The notes below the pieces were generated by a model, which did not search any database, was not told the origin of the DNA, and saw only the letters and a list, made by a program, of their open reading frames with translations. The position numbers and the translations under genes were made by a program. DNA of 64,000 bases, taken from NCBI GenBank assembly GCA_964425605.1, contig CAYRNR010000009.1, forward strand, positions 1 to 64,000. Reading direction: 5' to 3'. This DNA is from CAYRNR01 sp964425605 (GTDB taxonomy: Bacteria > Myxococcota_A > UBA796 > UBA9615 > CAYRNR01). Below, in pieces: positions 58,036-64,000 of this stretch. Each line of letters begins with the position of its first letter. The stretch's first letter is position 1.

Positions 58036-59235
58036 ATGATCCCCGCGATACGATGGATGGTGCTCCTGGCTCTGTGGACGGCCGCGCCGGCGGCCGGTGC
58101 CGAGCCGCCACCCTTGCCCGACCTCTACGACCAGATCCGTCCGTCCGTCGTGCGCGTGCTCGTGCGCGGGGGATCGGGCAGTGGGTTCGCCGTGGAGGGG
58201 GGACAGATCGCCACCGCGTGGCACGTGGTGAGCGGCGGCCGGGAGATGATGGTCGAGACGACGACGGGGCAGCTGGTGCCGGTGCGGGTCGTCGCGTTCG
58301 ATCGCGAGGACGACGTGGCGCTGCTGGAGCCGGAAGCTCCGCTCGAGGGGATCGTGCCGCTGCCCCTGTCCGAGCGGGAGCTGCGCGTGGGGGAGCCCGT
58401 CCTGGCCGTGGGCCACCCGCTGATCTTCGGGCAGGGCCCGGAGGGGAAGCGCAAGGGCCTGCTGGCCTGGTCCCTGACCGAGGGCGTCGTCTCGTCCCTG
58501 TCCGAGGGGTTCGTCCAGACCACGGCGAGCCTCCAGCCGGGGAACTCGGGTTGCCCCGTGCTGGACCGGCATGGCCGTGTCGTCGGTGTGGCCATCGAGC
58601 GGCGGGGCGACTTCGGTGTGCTGACGAGGATCGCCGCGGTGACCGCGCTGGCGGCGATCGAGGACCCGCAGCCGCCGCGGACCCCGGTTCGCCCGTCCCT
58701 GGGCCTCCACCTGAGGCTGGCCGGCCTGCCTGCGGCGGCCCAGGAGCGGCGCAGCTACGGCGGCGTCGGTTTCGACATCCAGGTGATCCTGCTGCATCGC
58801 CTGCTGATCGCGGTGCGTGCTCACCACGGCTGGCTCCTGTCGGGCTCGGAGAGGCGCGCTGGCCGGCCCGGCCGGCTGCGCGAGGTGATGTTCCAGGTGG
58901 GCCCCTCCATCCCCACCCCCTTCGATCCCCGCGAGCCCCTGTCCGCCGAGATCCAGCCCTACGGCTTCGTCGGCGCGGTGGACGTGGGCGTCGGAGAGGT
59001 CCACGAGACCCTGCAGCAGGCGGACCCCGGCTGCGATCCGGCGGTGGAGCCGTGCGCCTACCAGCGCGACGAGGACGCAGTCTGGAACGACTCCCTGCAC
59101 CCCCTGCTCGGAGGCGGTATCCGCATGTCCCTCGCGGCGTTCATGGTCGGGTTCGAGGTGGGGCTCGCCCCGGACGCCCCCGCGGAGACCTTCCGGCTGG
59201 TGGGGTTCGTGGGGTTCCGCGCCGGTCGGATGTAG
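58036..59235 (+). CDS. Exported trypsin-like serine protease
   Basis: This 399-aa protein has a signal peptide (ending near PAAGAEPP) and a chymotrypsin/DegP-like protease domain of about 185 residues. The catalytic triad is intact: His in IATAWHVVSGG, Asp in REDDVALLE and Ser in QPGNSGCPV. No PDZ domain follows. The C-terminal 180 residues are beta-rich with alternating hydrophobic stretches (VGPSIPTPFDP, GLHLRLAG) and could be an outer-membrane beta-barrel-like part; this is uncertain. AGGAAG precedes the ATG. It may take part in periplasmic quality control. The next gene starts 26 bases downstream. Confidence 0.82.
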   Translation: MIPAIRWMVLLALWTAAPAAGAEPPPLPDLYDQIRPSVVRVLVRGGSGSGFAVEGGQIATAWHVVSGGREMMVETTTGQLVPVRVVAFDREDDVALLEPEAPLEGIVPLPLSERELRVGEPVLAVGHPLIFGQGPEGKRKGLLAWSLTEGVVSSLSEGFVQTTASLQPGNSGCPVLDRHGRVVGVAIERRGDFGVLTRIAAVTALAAIEDPQPPRTPVRPSLGLHLRLAGLPAAAQERRSYGGVGFDIQVILLHRLLIAVRAHHGWLLSGSERRAGRPGRLREVMFQVGPSIPTPFDPREPLSAEIQPYGFVGAVDVGVGEVHETLQQADPGCDPAVEPCAYQRDEDAVWNDSLHPLLGGGIRMSLAAFMVGFEVGLAPDAPAETFRLVGFVGFRAGRM

Positions 59236-59261
59236 CGTGCCGGTCGCGGCGCGACTACCCT

Positions 59262-60563
59262 ATGGGCATGTCGCCCAGGAGCCTCTCGACGCTGTTGCTG
59301 CCGCTGCTGTCCCTCGCCCCCGGTCTGGCGTCCGCCAACGGCAACGTGTCCCACCTGCAGGTCACCCTCTGGGCCCGTGACGCGCTGCCCGACGGGGAGC
59401 TGCGGGAGTTGCTGACGCGCCCCGACGTGGACCTCATGCTGCAAAACGGCGCGAACTTCCCCGACGGCGGATACGCCGTGAACGACGGCTACGGCGAGAT
59501 CGCGCACTGGGAGCCCTTCCAGAGCGCTTACCTCGACTGGATACGAGACAACTACGAGCCGCCGTGGTCGGACGAGGCGGCCCAGCACATCGCGTTCTTG
59601 ATGGGCATGGCGTCCCACGGCATGTCCGACCAGACGTACGACTGCACGTACCTGTCCCGCGCCTGGACCTACGACGAGGGCTCGCCCGGCTCGACCATCG
59701 GCATGGACGGGTCCACGGACGTGGCCTTCGCCGCCGAGGCGGGGCCGCTGGAGGCGCCCGAGCTGTGGGTGCCCGACGAGAACATGGCCGGCCTGATGCT
59801 GGACCAGGCGGGGCACGAGGTGGACGCCGGCACCATCCGCGACGGTCAGGCGCTGGTCGCCTTCTCCATCTACTACGTGAGCGAGGCCTCGCAGGATCCC
59901 GACGAGGTGGCGCTGCACCACGAGGCCTACCCGTGGGCCTGCGCCCACCAGATGGACGAGGACGTCCCGGGCAACCCGCCGGCCACCGTGCCGGTGGTCG
60001 CCGCCTACTGGGACCGGCTCTGGCTGCGGCTCCACGGGGAAGACCCGCTCGCCGAGCCCCTGCTGGCCGCCTTCCCGGACGGGACCTCCGGCGTCCTGCA
60101 GGCCGATCCGACCTCGCCCGAGGCGATGGTCTCGTTCGTCGTGGCGCGCGGGTTGAACACCGACACCGTGGGCCCAGGGGCGATCACCGTGGTCGACGAC
60201 AGCGGCGACGAAGTCCCCGTGGACGTCGACTTCTGTTACGGCTCGCACGTGGTGAACCTGCGACCCGTCGAGGGCTGGACCGAGGGGGGCAGCCACACGG
60301 TGACCGTGGGGCCGGGGGTGCACACGTGGGACGGCCTGGAGTACGAGCCGTTCGAGTTCACCTTCTCCGGCGGCGACGATGGCGGCGACGACGACGACTC
60401 CGCGGACGCTCCAGAGTCCTGCGCCTGCTCCGCGGCGACGGCACACCCACCCCTCGGCGTCGCGCCGCTGGGCCTCTCAGTCGTCCTCCTGGCCGTGCGC
60501 CGGCGGCGGATCCGGGCCGGTCACTTCCCCTTCTTGGCCAGGGCGAGCAACGTGCCGAAGTAG
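59262..60563 (+). CDS. Zinc-dependent phospholipase C-like protein with C-terminal anchor
   Basis: The 433-aa protein has a signal peptide (ending near PGLASANG) and a helical domain. SHLQVTLWARD, the segment HIAFLMGMASHGMSDQTYD and later His/Asp residues resemble the zinc-dependent phospholipase C/S1-P1 nuclease type. A beta domain follows, then an acidic DDDDSADAPES linker, a CAC motif, a hydrophobic helix and RRRR, like a MYXO-CTERM anchor. Here the Asp-rich linker sits next to a C-terminal anchor instead of a lipobox. Two in-frame ATGs occur at 59262 and 59268. The last 43 bases overlap the convergent metallopeptidase gene. Confidence 0.72.
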   Translation: MGMSPRSLSTLLLPLLSLAPGLASANGNVSHLQVTLWARDALPDGELRELLTRPDVDLMLQNGANFPDGGYAVNDGYGEIAHWEPFQSAYLDWIRDNYEPPWSDEAAQHIAFLMGMASHGMSDQTYDCTYLSRAWTYDEGSPGSTIGMDGSTDVAFAAEAGPLEAPELWVPDENMAGLMLDQAGHEVDAGTIRDGQALVAFSIYYVSEASQDPDEVALHHEAYPWACAHQMDEDVPGNPPATVPVVAAYWDRLWLRLHGEDPLAEPLLAAFPDGTSGVLQADPTSPEAMVSFVVARGLNTDTVGPGAITVVDDSGDEVPVDVDFCYGSHVVNLRPVEGWTEGGSHTVTVGPGVHTWDGLEYEPFEFTFSGGDDGGDDDDSADAPESCACSAATAHPPLGVAPLGLSVVLLAVRRRRIRAGHFPFLARASNVPK

Positions 60564-61693
60564 CGATCGATCAGTCTGTAGCGCATCGGGTACGCGCTCT
60601 TGAACGCGTCGTGGGTGCGCTTGGATGTCAGGCACATGCTGATGGACTCGCACATGTCCTCTTCGGCGCTGATGGAGTTGCCGCTCTCGGGCATGGGCGA
60701 GCGCTCCCACTTGCCGGCCTCGCGGATGGCCATCAGCTCCGGCTGGTCGATGATGGTCACGTCGGCGGAGAGGCCGACCACGGCGGGGAGCTGGAAGTGG
60801 AGGATGTACTCGGTCTTGGGGTGCACGAACCAGCCGAAGGCGTACTCGGGGAACCCCGCCGACTTGGGATCGGACAGCGCGCCGACGATGTCGCTGGGGA
60901 GCAGCAGTCCGGCCTTCTCCAGCTTGGCGTTGTGCTCGGCGAAGTGGAACAGCTCGTGGATCAGCGTGCCCTTGAACGCCTCCTGGTTCGTCTCCTTGAA
61001 CTTGGTGCCGTCGGGCGCCGTGTGCTCGTCCTTGTTCTTGTAGACCTTGTCGGCGATGGCCACGTCGTTGCCCTTGGCCGAGAACTGTCCCTTGGCCCCG
61101 GCGATGGACGCGACGCGGTGTAGCGTGGCCGTGGGGACGTCCGAGTAGCTGGAGAACAGCAGGTTGACCAGCGGGTTCTTGAGCACCTGGTCGATCCAGG
61201 TGAGCTCCTTGTCGGTGAACGGCTTCTCACCCTTGGCGTCGGGGTGCCCCTTGCTGCCCGGCTTGCCCGGCTTGGCGGCCGGCTCTGCGATGGCCTCCCG
61301 GGCCTGGACGGCGTCGCCCGCGGCGGGCTCCTGCGCGAGCTGGCCCCCTGCCGCCTTGGCCTGGATCGCGGCGTCCGCCGCCGCGCCGCCGCGCGCTCGT
61401 TTGGCCAGGCCGCCGTCCTTGGTCTGGACCACGTCGCTGGTATCGCCCCCGGCCACACAGCCGAAGCAGGCTGGATCGCCGGGCGCCGTCAGGGAGTCGT
61501 GATCGGCCTCGGCCCCCTTCGCGCCCTGCATCTGCACGTCGCCGAGGGGATCCGCGAGGCGGTCTCCGAGGGGATCGGACAGCCCGTCGGACAGGACGTC
61601 CGGCCGCTCTCGAGATCCCCCGGATTGCTGGATCCCGCCCGTGCGCTTCGGCGCCGCACCCACGAGGCTGCTCGGTCCACGCTTCTTGGCCAT
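60521..61693 (-). CDS. HExxH metallopeptidase-like protein with low-complexity N-terminus
   Basis: The 390-aa protein has no signal peptide. The first 170 residues are low-complexity (SDGLSDPLGDRLADPLGD, then Ala/Gly/Lys-rich stretches such as IQAKAAGG). The C-terminal domain has a zinc site HELFHFAEH near residue 245, and a likely third ligand Glu in EEDMCESISM near 350, a gluzincin-type layout. The disordered N-terminus with VQTK and IQAK phrases recalls cargo or toxin proteins of contractile injection systems, but no such system is nearby. GAGGGG precedes the ATG, and TTGAGC...GATAAG upstream looks like a promoter. The substrate is unknown. Confidence 0.68.
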   Translation of the reverse strand: MAKKRGPSSLVGAAPKRTGGIQQSGGSRERPDVLSDGLSDPLGDRLADPLGDVQMQGAKGAEADHDSLTAPGDPACFGCVAGGDTSDVVQTKDGGLAKRARGGAAADAAIQAKAAGGQLAQEPAAGDAVQAREAIAEPAAKPGKPGSKGHPDAKGEKPFTDKELTWIDQVLKNPLVNLLFSSYSDVPTATLHRVASIAGAKGQFSAKGNDVAIADKVYKNKDEHTAPDGTKFKETNQEAFKGTLIHELFHFAEHNAKLEKAGLLLPSDIVGALSDPKSAGFPEYAFGWFVHPKTEYILHFQLPAVVGLSADVTIIDQPELMAIREAGKWERSPMPESGNSISAEEDMCESISMCLTSKRTHDAFKSAYPMRYRLIDRYFGTLLALAKKGK

Positions 61694-61721
61694 GGTGCCC
61701 CTCTGCCTCCCCTGCTCGCAG

Positions 61722-61749
61722 CTTATCAGGGGGCGATATCGGGGCTCAA
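61722..61749 (-). promoter_or_regulatory. Candidate promoter of the metallopeptidase gene
   Basis: On the minus strand TTGAGC (61744-61749) is followed after 16 bases by GATAAG (61722-61727), within CCCCTGATAAGC. The same 12-mer occurs upstream of the phosphodiesterase gene at 42148-42159. Confidence 0.4.
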
Positions 61750-61768
61750 CAGGGTTCTGGCGATGCGC

Positions 61769-62947
61769 TCAGCGCAGGCCTTGGTGCCTCTGCGAGATGC
61801 GGTCGGCGAGGTCCTCGATGGCCGCGCGGGCCTCGTCCCCGGGGCGGCCCTTCACGAGCACCGGGTCGAGCACCTCGGCGCGCACGTTGGGCATCGCAGC
61901 GAGGATCTGATCCACGGTCTTGCCGCCCCACCCGAAGGAGCCGATGACCGAGACGTGGCGAGTCTTGGGGCGCAGCAGGTTGGCGAGGTTGGCAGCGTAC
62001 AGGGCGTTGGGGTGGGGGCCGCCGAGGACGGTGGGGGTGGCCAGCACCAGCGTGGCCGCGTCCACCAGCGCCGCGGCCAGCTTGCCGCTGTCGGCGCTCT
62101 CGAGGTCGAACCGCTCCACGCGGATCTCGCGGTCGGTCAGCGCGTCGATGAGCAGGTCCACCATCTTGCGGGTGCTCTCGTGCATGGAGATGAAGGGCAG
62201 GACCACGGTGTTCCGGACGTCGTCTCCGACCCACTCGCGGTACGCGTCGAGGATGTGCGCGGGATCGCCGTGCACCGGGCCGTGGCTCGGCGCGATGCGG
62301 TCGATGGCCAGCTCCTCGACGGCGGGCAGCCGCCGGGCGATCTGGCGTCGGAACGGCATCATGATCTGGGCGTAGTACAGCCGCGCGGCCGGGATCAGCT
62401 CCGTGGCGTCGCTCATCACCAGCTGGTTGGTGGCCAGGTGTGAGCCGAACAGGTCGCAGGGGAACAGGACGCGCTCCTCGGGGCAGTACGTCAGCATGGT
62501 CTCGGGCCAGTGCACCCAAGGGAAGTGCACGAACCGCAGGGACCGCTCCCCCAGATCCACGGTCGCGCCGTCCTCCACCACCTCGACCACGTCGGGGTCC
62601 AGTTCCATCAGGTCGCCCAGCATGCCGCGGCACTTGGCCGTGCACAGGACCCGGGCGCCGGGGAACCGCTCGAGCACCTGCGGCAGGGAGCCCGAGTGGT
62701 CCTGCTCGGCGTGGTTCACCACCACGTAGTCCAGGTGCTCGACGCCCGCGTCCTCGAGCCGCGCGAACAGCACGTCGGCGAAGTGAGGCTCCACCGTGTC
62801 GATCAGCGCCGTCTTGTCGCGTCCCTCGACCAGGTAGCTGTTGTAGCTGGTGCCGTCGGGGATGGGGATCAGCGAGTCGAACACCCGGCGGTCCCAGTCG
62901 ATCACCCCTACCCAGTGGATGCCGTTGGCGATGTTTCGAGCTTTCAT
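61769..62947 (-). CDS. Flavodiiron protein (A-type; O2/NO reductase)
   Basis: Flavodiiron proteins reduce O2 to water or NO to N2O in the cytoplasm of anaerobes and microaerophiles. The 392-aa protein has the beta-lactamase-like domain with di-iron ligands in HAEQDHSG, the PWVHWPETM region, CDLFGSH and PSHGPVH. The flavodoxin domain (about residues 250-390) follows, with STRKMVDLL and the GSFGWGG loop. There is no rubredoxin or flavin-reductase extension, so it needs a separate electron donor. GGAGGTGG precedes the ATG. It stands alone, divergent from the amino-acid permease. Confidence 0.92.
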   Translation of the reverse strand: MKARNIANGIHWVGVIDWDRRVFDSLIPIPDGTSYNSYLVEGRDKTALIDTVEPHFADVLFARLEDAGVEHLDYVVVNHAEQDHSGSLPQVLERFPGARVLCTAKCRGMLGDLMELDPDVVEVVEDGATVDLGERSLRFVHFPWVHWPETMLTYCPEERVLFPCDLFGSHLATNQLVMSDATELIPAARLYYAQIMMPFRRQIARRLPAVEELAIDRIAPSHGPVHGDPAHILDAYREWVGDDVRNTVVLPFISMHESTRKMVDLLIDALTDREIRVERFDLESADSGKLAAALVDAATLVLATPTVLGGPHPNALYAANLANLLRPKTRHVSVIGSFGWGGKTVDQILAAMPNVRAEVLDPVLVKGRPGDEARAAIEDLADRISQRHQGLR

Positions 62948-63020
62948 CGTCCACCTCCGCGCGTTTCGAGGGGGCGTACCATAACAGACCGCAGGCCGAT
63001 GTTGGCGGCCGCTCCGTGAC

Positions 63021-63050
63021 TTGAGGCGGGGTGCAGGCGGCTGCTAACGT
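63021..63050 (+). promoter_or_regulatory. Candidate promoter of the amino-acid permease gene
   Basis: TTGAGG (63021-63026) and TAACGT (63045-63050) are 18 bases apart, 26 bases before the ATG. The -10 match is weak. Confidence 0.35.
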
Positions 63051-63076
63051 CGATTACCCCACCTGGAGTGGATCGG

Positions 63077-64000
63077 ATGGCCCAGAAGGTAACGTTCAGG
63101 CGCAACATGGGCCTGTTCATGGCCGTGATGATCGGCATCGGCGCCACCATGGGCCCGGGCATCTTCGCCCTGCCCGGCGAGCTGGCGCACATGATCGGTC
63201 CGCTGGGCCTGTTCGTGTACCTGGCCATGGGGTTCCTGACCCTGTTCACGGCGCTCAACTACAGCGAGCTCAGCGCGGCCATCCCGCTGGCCGGCGGCGG
63301 CTACTCGTTCGTCAGCCGCACCATGCGCAGCCCCATCGCCTTCCTGACCGGGTGGTTCTTCTGGATCGGCAACACCCTGGCCTGCGCCATGTACGCGGTG
63401 ATCTTCGCGCTGACGATCCGCACGTACTTCATCCCGGACGTGTCCATCGCCCTGATCGCCCTGGCCACCACCGTGGTGTTCACCGCGGTCAACTTCTTCG
63501 GCGCCCGCGAGGCGATCCTCATCATCACCGTGATGAACCTGGTGGAGCTGGCCGTGCTGGTGGGGATCGCGGCGCTGGGACTGGCCGACGTGGAGCCGGC
63601 CAACCTCGAGCCCCTGGCGCCCATGGGGTGGAAGCCCTTCATCCCGGCCATGGCGCTGATCTACATCTCCTACGTCGGCTTCGAGCTCATCAGCAACGCC
63701 GCCGAGGAGATCATCGAACCGGGCAAGAACATCCCCCGCGCGATCCTGATCACCCTGGGGGTGAGCACGGCCATCTACGTGTTCGTGGTCGGCGTGATGA
63801 TGGCCACGAGCCACCACACCGAGCTGGCCGAGAGCGAGATCCCGTTCATCTACACCGCGGACAAGCTGTTCGGCCCCTGGGGCCGCTGGGCCGGCATCAC
63901 CGCGACGATCATGGCCAGCCTCTCGGCCTTCAGCGTGACCCTGGGCGCCAGCGCCCGCATCCTGTACGCCCTGGGCCGGGATCGCCACTTCCCGGGCTTC
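63077..64000 (+). CDS. APC-family amino-acid permease (cut by the window end)
   Basis: The frame runs from the ATG at 63077 to the window edge: 308 codons with no stop. The product begins MAQKVTFRRNMGLFMAVMIG and has GATMGPGIFALPGELA, the unwound substrate-binding segment of the first helix in the APC superfamily. At least eight hydrophobic helices are visible, as is the EEIIEPGKNIPRAI loop typical of this group. It probably imports or exchanges an amino acid or amine. TGGAGTGG precedes the start. About 100-150 C-terminal residues are expected beyond the window, and possibly a regulatory domain. Confidence 0.9.
   Translation, partial: MAQKVTFRRNMGLFMAVMIGIGATMGPGIFALPGELAHMIGPLGLFVYLAMGFLTLFTALNYSELSAAIPLAGGGYSFVSRTMRSPIAFLTGWFFWIGNTLACAMYAVIFALTIRTYFIPDVSIALIALATTVVFTAVNFFGAREAILIITVMNLVELAVLVGIAALGLADVEPANLEPLAPMGWKPFIPAMALIYISYVGFELISNAAEEIIEPGKNIPRAILITLGVSTAIYVFVVGVMMATSHHTELAESEIPFIYTADKLFGPWGRWAGITATIMASLSAFSVTLGASARILYALGRDRHFPGF

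Overview
The window is GC-rich and densely coded, with no gene-free stretch above about 200 bases. No rRNA, tRNA, CRISPR array or complete transposon was seen. Large Hanks-type Ser/Thr kinases fused to AAA/TPR or STAND/WD40 modules, many lipoproteins with Asp-rich linkers after the lipobox Cys, C-terminal anchors resembling MYXO-CTERM, and multihaem cytochromes together suggest an uncultured member of the Myxococcota or a related deltaproteobacterial lineage. This placement is inferred from gene content only.

Layout. 1-5.1 kb: the tail of a probable EamA transporter, a 34-bp-arm perfect hairpin, a haemerythrin, a membrane ferredoxin, a B12-type radical SAM enzyme coupled to an endonuclease/exonuclease/phosphatase protein, and a flavodoxin-ferredoxin (EFR1-type) protein. 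5.2-20 kb: signalling and surface proteins: a kinase-AAA-TPR protein, two parallel beta-helix lipoproteins, YjbQ, a kinase-STAND-WD40 giant and a convergent FHA protein. 20-27.4 kb: an SLC13 permease with four RCK_C modules, small membrane proteins, an Eis-like acetyltransferase, a probable glycosyltransferase and a lipoprotein. 27.4-33.8 kb: a CotH-like lipoprotein, a PAS-kinase coupled to Lnt (lipoprotein N-acylation), a tiny zinc-finger protein and a SixA-like phosphatase. 33.8-45.8 kb: mostly exported proteins (metallophosphoesterase, C45 acyltransferase, FGE-sulfatase protein, phosphodiesterase/sialidase-like protein, WXXGXW lipoprotein, DUF2318 protein) and a diguanylate cyclase response regulator.

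45.8-51.4 kb is the most striking part. A three-gene minus-strand operon encodes a thioredoxin-fold lipoprotein whose active site reads W-UGA-G-S-C, followed by a five-haem and a ten-haem cytochrome c lipoprotein. The frame stays open for 114 codons after the UGA and completes the redoxin fold. A hairpin with bacterial SECIS-like geometry starts 16 nt after the UGA. I interpret the gene as a UxxC selenoprotein. A sigma70-like promoter and an 18-bp palindrome sit just upstream of the operon.

51.4-64 kb: the TrkA/TrkH potassium system, a two-subunit pyruvate (or oxaloacetate) carboxylase, a trypsin-like protease, a zinc-phospholipase-C-like CTERM protein, an HExxH metallopeptidase, a flavodiiron protein and an APC amino-acid permease cut by the window end. 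Common themes are export of acidic-tethered lipoproteins, phospho-signalling, and O2/redox handling (haemerythrin, flavodiiron protein, EFR1, multihaem cytochromes, selenoredoxin).
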